From: Burkholderia cepacia
GTDB taxonomy: Bacteria; Pseudomonadota; Gammaproteobacteria; Burkholderiales; Burkholderiaceae
NCBI RefSeq assembly: GCF_001039005.1
Contig: NZ_LDWR01000035.1
Span: 41,251 to 105,250, forward strand
DNA length: 64,000 nucleotides
Direction of reading: 5' to 3'
Of the stretch, positions 42,804-52,500 are shown piece by piece. A program made the translations under genes and the position numbers. A model generated the notes under the pieces. The model ran no database searches, was not told the origin of the DNA, and saw only the letters and a list, made by a program, of their open reading frames with translations. Every line of letters starts with the position of its first letter. Position 1 is the first letter of the stretch.

Positions 42804-43233
42804 GCCGCTGTCTCCAATCGTTTAATTGTGCGAGCTAATGTCGCCGCCTTGATTTTTGCTGTCAATTGATGAACCCGTCTAAAAAAGGCGATTGAAACGG
42901 ATATCGCGTTTTGATTCCTTGTCCGACGCGGCATTCGGTAAGAATTAAAACGAGGTGAGGGCCGCAGGAAGCTGCCGGAGTGGGGGATGTGCCACGCTCG
43001 GCAGGCTGTCGAATGGCCTTCACGCGTATAACGGCAGCGTTTAAAGCGGCAGTATCCGGTTTATCCCTATTCGGGATTGACTGGAGTAAGAGGGGGGGGA
43101 TTAATGCACTGGTAATCGCGCAATGGAAAGCTTGTAAATAATTGTAAATGCGCGAACCGGATTTTATTTATTGCCTGATACGAGTAAATAAAAAGCCGGC
43201 CAGCGGCCGGCTTTGCATCGCATGCGATGATGA
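42804..43233. other. AT-rich intergenic region upstream of the DUF2957 lipoproteins
   Basis: Low GC for this genome, including an eight-G tract at 43092-43099 and the direct repeat TTGTAAAT near 43130-43147. It should contain the promoter of the lipoprotein cluster; the argC terminator forms its right border. No gene seen. Confidence 0.5.
43187..43214 (-). terminator. Terminator of argC
   Basis: 10-bp stem AAAGCCGGCC/GGCCGGCTTT (43192-43201 with 43205-43214) with a 3-base loop; on the minus strand it is followed by TTTTT. Confidence 0.88.
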
Positions 43234-44184
43234 TCAGCGCTTGAGGCCCGCGTCCTCGGCTGCGCCGATGTTGAGGTTCATGCACTGGATCGCGGCGCCC
43301 GACGCGCCCTTGCCGAGGTTATCGAGGCGCGCGACCGTGACGAAGCGCTCTTCATTGCCGAACACGAACAGGTCGACGCGGTTCGTGTCGTTGTTCGCCT
43401 GCACGTCGAAGAAGCCGCCGTCGAGGTTCGCGTCCGCGTTGAACGGCGCGACGCGCACGAACGCTTCGTCCGCGTAGTACTCGGCGAACACGCGCTGCAC
43501 GTCCTGCGGCGTCGCGCGCTTCGCGAGCTGTTCGGCCGTGAAGTAGGTCGTCACCGCGAGGCCCTTCAGGAACGGGCCGACGATCGGCGTGAAGATCGGC
43601 GGGTTCGCGAGGCCCGTGTGCGCGGCCATTTCCGGCAGGTGCTTGTGCGTGAGACCGAGCGCATACGGGCGCGGGCTCGCGAGCTTGCCGCCCGGCGCGG
43701 CGCTTTCGTATTCGGCGATCATCGACTTGCCGCCGCCGCTGTAGCCGGTGATCGAGTAGCTGTGCGCGGCGAATGTCGGCGCGACGATGCCCGCATCGAC
43801 GAGCGGACGCATCGCGAGCACGAAGGCCGATGCGTGGCAGCCCGGCACCGCGATGCGTTTCGACGTGCGAATCTTCTCGCGCTGCGCGCGGGTCAGTTCG
43901 GGCAGGCCGTAGGCCCAGTCGGCGCTGGTGCGGAATGCGGTGCTCGCGTCGATCAGCGTCGTGTTCGGGTTCTCGACCAGCGAGGCCGATTCGCGCGAGG
44001 CGACGTCCGGCAGGCACAGGAACGTGACGTCCGACGCGTTGATCAGGCGGCGGCGCTCGTCGACGTCCTTGCGCTTCGATTCATCGATGCGCAGGATCTC
44101 GATGTCGCTGCGTGCCGACAGGTATTCGAAGATCTTGAGGCCGGTCGTGCCTTCCTGGCCGTCGACAAAAACTTTGGTGCTCAT
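43234..44184 (-). CDS. argC: N-acetyl-gamma-glutamyl-phosphate reductase (type 2)
   Basis: 316 aa NADPH enzyme of arginine synthesis. N-terminal Rossmann start KVFVDGQEGTTGLKIFEYL and the catalytic Cys116 in VPGCHASAF. The short length and the GQEGTTGL start mark the type 2 (AGPR type 2) form, found singly and away from other arg genes, as here. Start ATG at 44184; a longer opening lacks a site. Terminators lie on both sides, so it is monocistronic. Confidence 0.95.
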   Translation of the reverse strand: MSTKVFVDGQEGTTGLKIFEYLSARSDIEILRIDESKRKDVDERRRLINASDVTFLCLPDVASRESASLVENPNTTLIDASTAFRTSADWAYGLPELTRAQREKIRTSKRIAVPGCHASAFVLAMRPLVDAGIVAPTFAAHSYSITGYSGGGKSMIAEYESAAPGGKLASPRPYALGLTHKHLPEMAAHTGLANPPIFTPIVGPFLKGLAVTTYFTAEQLAKRATPQDVQRVFAEYYADEAFVRVAPFNADANLDGGFFDVQANNDTNRVDLFVFGNEERFVTVARLDNLGKGASGAAIQCMNLNIGAAEDAGLKR

Positions 44185-44271
44185 TTCGCTCTCACTGAAT
44201 GAAACGGAGGGGCCGCGCCCTGAAACCGCCATTTTAAGACGTCATCCGGCGGGCCTGCACCGCGCGGGGCG

Positions 44272-44298
44272 AAAAAAAGACGGCCGGCGGGCCGTCTT
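44272..44298 (-). terminator. Terminator of the flavodoxin-like gene
   Basis: 9-bp stem AAGACGGCC/GGCCGTCTT (44277-44285 with 44290-44298), 4-base loop; on the minus strand followed by seven T. Confidence 0.88.
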
Positions 44299-44348
44299 GT
44301 GTCCCTTTGACGCCCGCCGGCGCGGGCGTGCGAGCGTCGAGGGCGTGC

Positions 44349-44921
44349 TCAGCGGCCGCCGGCAACCCAGCGGGCCGTCGCTTCGGCGATGCGCCGGCCG
44401 AATGCCTTCCCGGTCTCGAGGTCACCCGGCAGCGGGCCCTCGTCGGGCGTCGAATCCGCCGGCGACTGCGCGAGCAGGCCCGTGGAGCCGCCGAGGTAGT
44501 TGATGTCGTTGCGCGTGGCCGCCTTCGAGTTGGCAGGCATCAGGCTCGTGCCGACCCACACCATCCCATGCTGCATCGACAGCGTGACGAAATATTGAAT
44601 CGTCGAGAACTTGTCGCCGTTCATCGTCGCGGAGTTCGTGAAGCCCGCGGCGATCTTGTCTTTCCACTTCTGCGTGAACCACGCTTTCGACGTTGCGTCG
44701 GCAAACTGCTTGAACTGCGCGGACGGGCCGCCCATGTAGGTCGGCGCGCCGAAGACGATCGCATCGGCCGCGTCGAGTGCGGCCCAGCCTGCGTCGTCGA
44801 GGTCGCCGACGGCGATCAGGCGCACGGTCGCGCCGGCGTCCTGCGCGCCGGTGTGCACGGCCTCGGCCAGTTTCTGCGTGTGACCGTAGCCGCTGTGATA
44901 GACGATGACGATGTTCGACAT
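44349..44921 (-). CDS. Flavodoxin/WrbA-like FMN-binding protein
   Basis: 190 aa. FMN loop HSGYGHTQKLAEAV (9-22), GAPTYMGGPSAQFKQF (58-73) as the second phosphate/ring loop, and AAGFTNSATMNG; this is the flavodoxin-like NADPH-dependent FMN reductase / WrbA-type fold. The 100-110 stretch HGMVWVG is WrbA-like, but the usual second GG-x5-S loop differs, so the quinone-reductase activity is likely rather than certain. Monocistronic, between argC and the PEBP gene. Confidence 0.85.
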   Translation of the reverse strand: MSNIVIVYHSGYGHTQKLAEAVHTGAQDAGATVRLIAVGDLDDAGWAALDAADAIVFGAPTYMGGPSAQFKQFADATSKAWFTQKWKDKIAAGFTNSATMNGDKFSTIQYFVTLSMQHGMVWVGTSLMPANSKAATRNDINYLGGSTGLLAQSPADSTPDEGPLPGDLETGKAFGRRIAEATARWVAGGR

Positions 44922-45130
44922 GAAGCGTTCTCCGGAAAGGAACGGGATCGGCGGCCGCGGCGGCCTGCCGGGTTATGCGTCGCCGGTGGGCGGCGCGACG
45001 GATGCGCGACGGGGTGCCGCGACCGGTGACGACGAGTCTAGCAAGCCGAAATGACGGGAAAACCGCGCGCGTGCCGCGCACGGAATTTCCCGATGGTCGG
45101 CAATCGCGACGTGGCGGTGCGCGGCGCCCG

Positions 45131-45724
45131 TTACTGCCCGTAGCTGACCGTGAATTGCGCGGTACCGATCGCGAGCGTGCCGATCTCGTGCTCGAACATC
45201 GGCGCGGGGCGGCCCTGCGCGACGCGCAGGTCGGTGCCCTTCAGCGCGTAGACGGTGATCACGTAGCGGTGCGGCTTGCCGGGCGGCGGGCACGGGCCGC
45301 CGTAGCCGTCGATCCCGAAGTCGTTGCGCGCCTCGCTCGCGCCGATGCGCCGCAGGAAGCCGGACGCGCTCGCGTCGGCGGGCAGGCTCGTGACCGTCGC
45401 CGGGATGCCCGCCACGGCCCAGTGCCACCAGCCGTGCCCGGGTGCGTCGGGGTCGAAGATCGTGACCGCGTAGCCGCGCGTGCCGGGCGGCGGGTTGTGC
45501 CAGGTGAGCTGCGGCGAGTGATTCCCGCCCTTGCAGTCGCCGCGGTCGAACACGTTCGCCGCGCGGACGTGCCCGCCGGGTGCCAGGTCGTCGCTCGTCA
45601 CGGTGAACGGGCTTTCCGCATGCGCGGGCAGCGCCAAGAAGACGACGCACAGGAGGGCGGAGAGGATGAATGGAGACGGGCGACCCGATGGCGCAGGCGG
45701 GGTGATCCGGCGATCCACACGCAT
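45131..45724 (-). CDS. YbhB/YbcL family Raf-kinase-inhibitor-like protein (PEBP), exported
   Basis: 197 aa. An N-terminal signal sequence (hydrophobic 20-34, cut after AHA-ESP) places it in the periplasm. The PEBP ligand pocket is visible in FDPDAPGHGWWHWAVAGIP and in GYGGPCPPPGKPHRY. Function of bacterial members is unclear; they bind small anions or phospholipid heads. It is followed by a 200-bp gap and preceded by a 240-bp region with a terminator. Confidence 0.9.
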   Translation of the reverse strand: MRVDRRITPPAPSGRPSPFILSALLCVVFLALPAHAESPFTVTSDDLAPGGHVRAANVFDRGDCKGGNHSPQLTWHNPPPGTRGYAVTIFDPDAPGHGWWHWAVAGIPATVTSLPADASASGFLRRIGASEARNDFGIDGYGGPCPPPGKPHRYVITVYALKGTDLRVAQGRPAPMFEHEIGTLAIGTAQFTVSYGQ

Positions 45725-45895
45725 ATGGCGCTTCTCCCGTCACGTGGGCCGGGCTGATGCTCCCGGCGTTGTTGGCGTTGTGTGTTGCCCGAGCAGCTGA
45801 TGGCGGCGATGGATCAAGTCTAGCATTAGGGTTCGATGAGCGATGCACACCGCGACCCACGGTCGCGACCGATTTTTTGCGCGAGACGATGGACG

Positions 45896-45932
45896 AAAAA
45901 AAAGCCGCCCGCGATGAAGCAGGCGGCTTTTT
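45896..45932. terminator. Terminator of pyrE
   Basis: 9-bp stem AAAGCCGCC/GGCGGCTTT (45901-45909 with 45922-45930), 12-base loop, with eight A on the left (T run for the minus-strand pyrE) and T's on the right. Confidence 0.85.
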
Positions 45933-45966
45933 CAGCCAGGGCGCCGGCATGCGAGCCGGCGCGGCG

Positions 45967-46653
45967 TCACTCCTGGGCGCCCGTCGCGCCGCCGTGCGCG
46001 GCCGACCACTCGGCCGGTGCGTGCAGGAATTTCTCGACTTCGTCGAGCGTCTTCGTCTCGAAGTAGCCCGAGGCCTTCGCGACGCGCAGCACGTCCCACC
46101 ACGTCGCCAGCGCGTGCAGGTCGACGTCGATGTCCTTCAGGACCGACACGCTTTCCTTGAAGATGTTGTAGTGGAACAGCACGAAGCAGTGATTCACCGT
46201 CGCGCCCGCGGTGCGCAGCGCGTTGATGAAGTTGATCTTGCTGCGGCTGTCGGTCGTCAGGTCTTCCACCAGCAGCACGCGCGAGCCTTCTTCCAGATGG
46301 CCTTCGATCTGCGCGTTGCGGCCGAAACCCTTCGGCTTCTTGCGCACGTACTGCATCGGCACCATCATCCGGTCCGCGATCCACGCCGCGAACGGGATGC
46401 CGGCCGTTTCGCCGCCCGCCACCGCGTCGATCTGCTCGAAACCGATGTCGCGCAGGATCGTCGTTTCCGCCATTTCCATCAGGCCGCGGCGCACGCGCGG
46501 ATACGAGATCAGCTTGCGGCAGTCGATATAGACGGGGCTTGCCCAGCCCGACGTGAAGACGAAGGGTTTTTCGGCGTTGAAGTGCACCGCCTGCACTTCG
46601 AGCAGCATTTTGGCGGTCGTATCCGAGATCGACTGACGATCGTAGCCTGTCAT
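45967..46653 (-). CDS. pyrE: Orotate phosphoribosyltransferase
   Basis: 228 aa. Transfers orotate to PRPP in pyrimidine synthesis. The PRPP-binding loop is VLLVEDLTTDSRSK; the N-terminal FTSGWASPVYIDCRKLIS and the flexible RKKPKGFGRNAQIEG loop are also typical. The ATG at 46653 is used because AAGGA lies six bases before it; an ATG two codons earlier would sit directly on that site. Divergent from maeB across 460 bp. Confidence 0.95.
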   Translation of the reverse strand: MTGYDRQSISDTTAKMLLEVQAVHFNAEKPFVFTSGWASPVYIDCRKLISYPRVRRGLMEMAETTILRDIGFEQIDAVAGGETAGIPFAAWIADRMMVPMQYVRKKPKGFGRNAQIEGHLEEGSRVLLVEDLTTDSRSKINFINALRTAGATVNHCFVLFHYNIFKESVSVLKDIDVDLHALATWWDVLRVAKASGYFETKTLDEVEKFLHAPAEWSAAHGGATGAQE

Positions 46654-47113
46654 GGGCATTCCTTGGGTGTTGAGCGAGGAGCGGGCGCGGGCCCGGTGGC
46701 GCAGCAAGGGGAACCTGCCCGGAGGGCCGGGGCGCGATCGGAGAACCAATCGCATCGCTGCGCGCGTAGCCCGACATTTTACCCGATTCAGGCCGGTTTT
46801 CGGCGGAATTCGCGCAGGTTCGCGATGCGGCTCACCACCGGCGAAACAAGCGGGGGCGGACCGCTCGCGTACCGATGCCGGGGATGCGGCGCTGCACCAA
46901 CATGTGTCATGCGCGGGGTGTACACTAGGCGACCCTTAGAAATCGTTCAGTACTTTGTACTTTCCTCTTGCCACCCGCCAAGGTTCGATGGCGTGCCCAC
47001 CCGGCGCGTCGCGTGCCGTCTCGCAGTCGACCATCCCCTCGATTCAAGCAGACGCGGCCGAAGGTGCTGTGAACTGAACCGTCAAAATTTCGCATGTCTC
47101 TCGCAGGTCAATC
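46654..47113. other. Divergent control region between pyrE and maeB
   Basis: 460 bp with no gene. A TACACT at 46921-46926 may be the -10 of maeB, but no convincing -35 is in place. No hairpin strong enough to be a pyrimidine attenuator was found near pyrE. Confidence 0.45.
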
Positions 47114-49384
47114 ATGGACGAACAACTGAAGCAGGCCGCTCTCGCTTATCACCTGAACCCGAAACCCGGCAAGATTTCGGTCACCCCGACCAAGCCGCTG
47201 TCGAACCAGCTCGATCTGTCGCTCGCGTATTCGCCGGGCGTCGCCGCCGCGTGCGAGGCGATCCACGCCGATCCGCTCGACGCGCAGAAGTACACGTCGC
47301 GCGGCAACCTCGTCGGCGTGATCACGAACGGCACGGCCGTGCTCGGTCTCGGCAACATCGGCCCGCTCGCCGCGAAGCCGGTGATGGAAGGCAAGGGCTG
47401 CCTCTTCAAGAAATTCGCGGGCATCGACGTGTTCGACATCGAACTGTCGGAGTCCGACCCCGACAAGCTCGTCGAGGCGATCGCCATGCTCGAGCCGACG
47501 CTCGGCGGCATCAACCTCGAGGACATCAAGGCGCCGGAATGCTTCTACATTGAGCAGAAGCTGCGCGAGCGCATGAAGATCCCCGTCTTCCACGATGACC
47601 AGCACGGCACCGCGATCATCGCGTCGGCCGCGATCCTGAACGGCCTGAAGGTCGTCGGCAAGCAGCTGGCCGAAGTGAAGCTCGTGTGCTCGGGCGCCGG
47701 CGCCGCGGCCATCGCGTGTCTGGACCTGCTGGTGAACCTGGGCCTGACGAAGTCGAACATTCTCGTCGCCGATTCGAAGGGCGTGATCTACGAAGGGCGC
47801 GGCAATCTCGATCCGTCGAAGCAGCGCTATGCGGCCACGACCGACGCGCGCACGCTCGCCGATGCGATCGTCGGCGCCGACGTGTTCCTCGGCTGCTCGA
47901 GCGCGGGCGTGCTGAAGCAGGACATGGTCAAGACGATGGGCGACCGGCCGCTGATCCTGGCGCTCGCGAACCCGGAACCGGAAATCCGCCCGGAAGACGC
48001 GAAGGCCGTGCGCCCGGACGCGATCGTCGCGACCGGCCGTTCGGACTACCCGAACCAGGTCAACAACGTGCTGTGCTTTCCGTTCATCTTCCGCGGCGCG
48101 CTCGACGTCGGCGCGACGACGATCACGGAAGAAATGAAGCTCGCCTGCGTGCGCGCGATCGCCGAGCTGGCGCAGGAAACCGACCAGAGCGAGGAAGTCG
48201 CGAAGGCGTATGAAGGTCACTCGCTCGAATTCGGGCCGGATTACCTGATTCCGAAGCCGTTCGACCCGCGCCTGATCATCAAGATCGCGCCGGCCGTCGC
48301 GCAGGCCGCGATGGATTCGGGCGTCGCCACGCGTCCGATCCAGGACATGGATGCATACCGCGAGCAGCTCGGCGCGACCGTCTACCGCACCGGTATGGTG
48401 ATGCGCCCGGTGTTCGCGACCGCGAAGAAGAAGCAGGCCCGCATCGTGTTCGCCGAGGGCGAGGACGAGCGCGTGCTGCGTGCCGCGCAGTTCGTGCTGC
48501 AGGAAAAGATCGCGCAGCCGATCATCGTCGGCCGTCCGTCGGTCGTCGAGATGCGCCTGCAGAAGATCGGCTCGAAGCTGAAGGCCGGTGTCGATTTCGA
48601 AATCGTCAATCCGGAAGACGACACGCGCTACCACCGCTACTGGCAGGCGTACCACGACATCGCCGCGCGCGACGGCGTGACGCCGGAAGTCGCGAAGGCC
48701 GCGCTGCGCAAGTTCAACACACTGATCGGCGCGATGCTCGTGCATCTGGGCGACGCGGACGGGATGATCTGCGGGATGATCGACACGTTCCACAGCCACC
48801 TGAAGTTCATCGAGCAGGTGCTGGGCCGCGCGAAGGGCGCCGAGCACTTCGCGGCGATGAACCTGCTGATGCTGCCGGGCCGCAACCTGTTCGTGTGCGA
48901 CACGTACGTGAACGAGCTGCCGAGCGCCGAACAGCTCGCCGACATGACGATCCAGGCCGCGGCCGAGATCGAGCGCTTCGGCATCGCGCCGAAGGCCGCG
49001 CTGCTGTCGAACTCGAACTTCGGCAGCGCGCCGTCGGCGTCGTCGCGCCGGATGGCCGAGGCACGCAAGCTGATCGTCGAACGTGCGCCGAACCTGGAAG
49101 TCGACGGCGAAATGCACGGCGACGCCGCGCTGTCGGAAATGATCCGCAAGCAGGCATTCCCGGGCACGACGCTGTCGGGCGAAGCGAACCTGCTGATCAT
49201 GCCGAACGTCGAAGCCGCGAACATCGCGTACAACCTGCTGAAGATGGTTGGCGGCGAAGGCGTGACGGTCGGCCCGTTCCTGCTCGGCGCCGCGAAGCCG
49301 GCCCACATCCTGACGCCGGCCGCGACCGTGCGCCGGATCATCAACATGACGGCCGTTGCCGCCGCGAACGTGAACACGAAGTAA
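47114..49384 (+). CDS. maeB: NADP-dependent malic enzyme with phosphotransacetylase-like domain (MaeB)
   Basis: 756 aa. The malic-enzyme half (1-430) has YSPGVAAACEAI, GNLVGVITNGTAVLGLGNIGP, HDDQHGTAIIASAAILNGL and the NADP loop CSGAGAAAIACLDL. The second half (430-756) is a phosphate acetyltransferase-like domain (FAEGEDERVLRAAQFVLQE, NLLMLPGRNLFVCDTYVNE), usually regulatory rather than catalytic. Converts malate to pyruvate with NADPH. Bidirectional terminator follows. Confidence 0.96.
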   Translation: MDEQLKQAALAYHLNPKPGKISVTPTKPLSNQLDLSLAYSPGVAAACEAIHADPLDAQKYTSRGNLVGVITNGTAVLGLGNIGPLAAKPVMEGKGCLFKKFAGIDVFDIELSESDPDKLVEAIAMLEPTLGGINLEDIKAPECFYIEQKLRERMKIPVFHDDQHGTAIIASAAILNGLKVVGKQLAEVKLVCSGAGAAAIACLDLLVNLGLTKSNILVADSKGVIYEGRGNLDPSKQRYAATTDARTLADAIVGADVFLGCSSAGVLKQDMVKTMGDRPLILALANPEPEIRPEDAKAVRPDAIVATGRSDYPNQVNNVLCFPFIFRGALDVGATTITEEMKLACVRAIAELAQETDQSEEVAKAYEGHSLEFGPDYLIPKPFDPRLIIKIAPAVAQAAMDSGVATRPIQDMDAYREQLGATVYRTGMVMRPVFATAKKKQARIVFAEGEDERVLRAAQFVLQEKIAQPIIVGRPSVVEMRLQKIGSKLKAGVDFEIVNPEDDTRYHRYWQAYHDIAARDGVTPEVAKAALRKFNTLIGAMLVHLGDADGMICGMIDTFHSHLKFIEQVLGRAKGAEHFAAMNLLMLPGRNLFVCDTYVNELPSAEQLADMTIQAAAEIERFGIAPKAALLSNSNFGSAPSASSRRMAEARKLIVERAPNLEVDGEMHGDAALSEMIRKQAFPGTTLSGEANLLIMPNVEAANIAYNLLKMVGGEGVTVGPFLLGAAKPAHILTPAATVRRIINMTAVAAANVNTK

Positions 49385-49425
49385 GTTCGCGCCCGCGTGT
49401 GCCGCGCTTCACGCGCGGCGCAATG

Positions 49426-49463
49426 AAAAACGCCACGGAGCTTGCGCGCCGTGGCGTTTTTTT
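49426..49463. terminator. Bidirectional terminator between maeB and the oxidoreductase gene
   Basis: 13-bp stem AAAAACGCCACGG/CCGTGGCGTTTTT (49426-49438 with 49449-49461), 10-base loop; A and T flanks serve both directions. Confidence 0.9.
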
Positions 49464-49522
49464 ATCGCGAAGCGCCGGCGGCGCGGGCGGGCGTTCGTAC
49501 CGCGAACGCCCGTCGCATGCCG

Positions 49523-52500
49523 TTACGCGACCTGCTGGTGCGACTGGCTGCCCGTCGGCGAACGCCACTTCGCGAGCAGCGTGTCCCACTTCTGGCGTAC
49601 CGCGCGCAGGTTGTTCTCCTTCACGTGGCCGTAGCCGCGTATGCCGTCCGGCAGCGCCGCGAGCTCGAGCGCGAGCGGGCGGTTGGCCGTGTTCAGCTTG
49701 GCCGTCACTTCGTCGATCAGCGCTTCGTACTCGCCGATCAGCGCGCGCTCGGTGCGGCGTTCCTCGGTGCGGCCGAACGGGTCGAGCCCCGTGCCGCGCA
49801 GGAACTTCGCCTTCGCGAGCAGCCGGAACGCCGACATCATCCACGGGCCGTACGCCTTCTTCACGAGATGGCCATGGGCGTCCGTCTTCGCGAACAGCGG
49901 CGGCGCGAGGTGGAATTTCAGCTTCCAGTCGCCTTCGAACTGCGCGGACAGGCGGGCGAGGAACGCGGGATCGGACTGCAGCCGCGCGACTTCGTATTCG
50001 TCCTTGTACGCCATCAGCTTGAACAGGTTGCGCGCGACCGCCTCGGTCAGTTGCTCCTGCATCGTGTCGCCGTCCGCCAGCGCGCGCTCGGCAGCGCGCA
50101 CCTTGTCGACGAACGCCGCATAGCGCGATGCGTACGCGGCGTTCTGGTACGCGGTGAGAAATTCCACGCGCTTCGCGATCAATGCGTCGACTGCCTTCTT
50201 CGTGTGCAGCGCGATCACCGTGGCGCCTTGCGCGGGGCGTGCATCGCCGGCCGCGGCCTGCTTCACGCTGGCAAGGTCGTACGCGGCGCGGCGGCCCCAG
50301 TCGAATGCCGCGCGGTTCTTTTCGACCGACACGGCGTTCAGCTCGATCGCGCGTTCGAGCGATGCGAGCGTGAGCGGCAGCCAGCCTTTCTGCCACGCAT
50401 AACCGAGCACGAACGGGTTCGTGTAGATCGCGTCGCCGAGCAGCGCCACCGCGAAGCGGTTCGCGTCGATGAAATCGACCGCTTCACCGGCCGCCGCGCG
50501 GATGTCGTTCTCCGCGGACAGGCCGGGGAACGCCCAGTTCGGGTTCTTGATGAACTCGGCGGTCGGCGTCTGCGCGCTGTTGACGACCACGCGCGTCGTG
50601 TCGTGCCGCATCCGCGACGTACACTCGTCGCCGGCCGTGACGATCGCGTCGCAGCCGATCACGAGATCGGCTTCGCCCATCGCGATCCGCGTTGCGTGGA
50701 TATCGGTCGGCGCATGCGAGATCTGCACGTGACTCATCACCGCGCCGCCCTTCTGCGCGAGGCCCGTGACGTCGAGCACGGTCACGCCCTTGTTCTCGAG
50801 GTGCGCGGCCATCCCGAGCAGCGCGCCGATCGTGACGACGCCCGTGCCGCCGACGCCCGTGACAAGCACGCCATAGGCCCGGTCGATGTCCGGCAGCGTC
50901 GGTTCCGGGATCGGCGGCAGTGCGTTGCCGTCGACCGAAACCGCCTTCGGCTTCTTCAACTGGCCGCCCTCGACCGTGACGAAGCTCGGGCAGAAGCCCT
51001 TCACGCACGAGAAGTCCTTGTTGCAGCTCGACTGGTTGATCTGGCGCTTCGTGCCGAATTCGGTTTCCAGCGGCTCGACCGACAGGCAGTTCGATTGCAC
51101 CGAGCAGTCGCCGCAGCCTTCGCACACCGCGTCGTTGATCACGACGCGCTTGGCCGGGTCCGGATACGTGCCGCGCTTGCGGCGGCGGCGCTTCTCGGTC
51201 GCGCAGGTCTGGTCGTAGATCAGGATCGTCGTGCCTTCGATCTCGCGCAGCTCGCGCTGCACGTCGTCGAGCTGGTCGCGATGATGGATCGTCACGCCGG
51301 GCGCGAGCAGCGCCTTCTGGCTGTCGTACTTCTCCGGCTCGTCGGTGACGATCACGATCTTCTTCGCGCCTTCGGACGCGAGCTGGTGCGTGATCTGCGG
51401 TACCGTCAGCACGCCGTCGACCGGCTGGCCGCCCGTCATCGCGACGGCGTCGTTATAGAGGATCTTGTAGGTGATGTTCGCCTTCGACGAGATCGCCGCC
51501 CGCACCGCCAGCAGGCCCGAGTGGAAATAGGTGCCGTCGCCGAGGTTCGCGAACACGTGTTTCTCGTCCGTGAACGGCGCCTGGCCGATCCACGGCACGC
51601 CTTCGCCGCCCATCTGGCTGAAGGTGCTCGTGCTGCGGTCCATCCACACGGTCATGTAGTGGCAGCCGATGCCGGCGATCGCACGCGAGCCTTCCGGCAC
51701 GTTGGTCGACGTGTTGTGCGGGCAGCCCGAGCAGAACCACGGCTTGCGCTCGGTCTGCACGTGCGGCTTCGCGAGCGCCATTTCCTTCGCGTTGATCACC
51801 GCGAGCCGCGCGGCGATGCGCGCACGCACGTCGGACGGCAGCTCGAACTTCTCGAGGCGCGTCGCGATCGCCTTCGCGATGATCGCGGGCGACAGTTCGT
51901 AGTGCGCGGGCAGCAGCCAGTTGCCCATCGGCACCGACCATTCGCCGCCGGCGCCGTCCTTCTCGTCGAACTTGCCGAACACGCGCGGGCGTTGCCCGTC
52001 GGGCCAGTTGTACAGCTCTTCCTTGATCGCGTATTCGAGGATCTGGCGCTTTTCCTCGACGACGAGGATTTCGTCGAGGCCGCGCGCGAACGCTTGCGCG
52101 CCCTGCGCTTCGAGCGGCCACACGCAGCCGACCTTGTAGAGCCGGATGCCGATCCGCGCGCAGGTTTCATCGTCGAGACCGAGGTCGGTCAGCGCCTGGC
52201 GCACGTCGAGGTACGCCTTGCCGCCGGTCATGATCCCGAAGCGTGCGCTCGGCGAATCGATCTCGATCCGGTCGAGCTTGTTCGCGCGCACATAGGCGAG
52301 CGCCGCGTACCACTTGTAGTCGAGCAGCCGCGCTTCCTGCACGAGCGGCGGGTCGGGCCAGCGGATGTTCAGGCCGCCGTCCGGGACGATGAAGTCGGTC
52401 GGCAGCACGATCTCGGTGCGATGCGGGTCGATGTCGACCGACGCCGACGATTCGACGACGTCCGTCACGCACTTGAGTGCGACCCACAGGCCCGAGTAGC

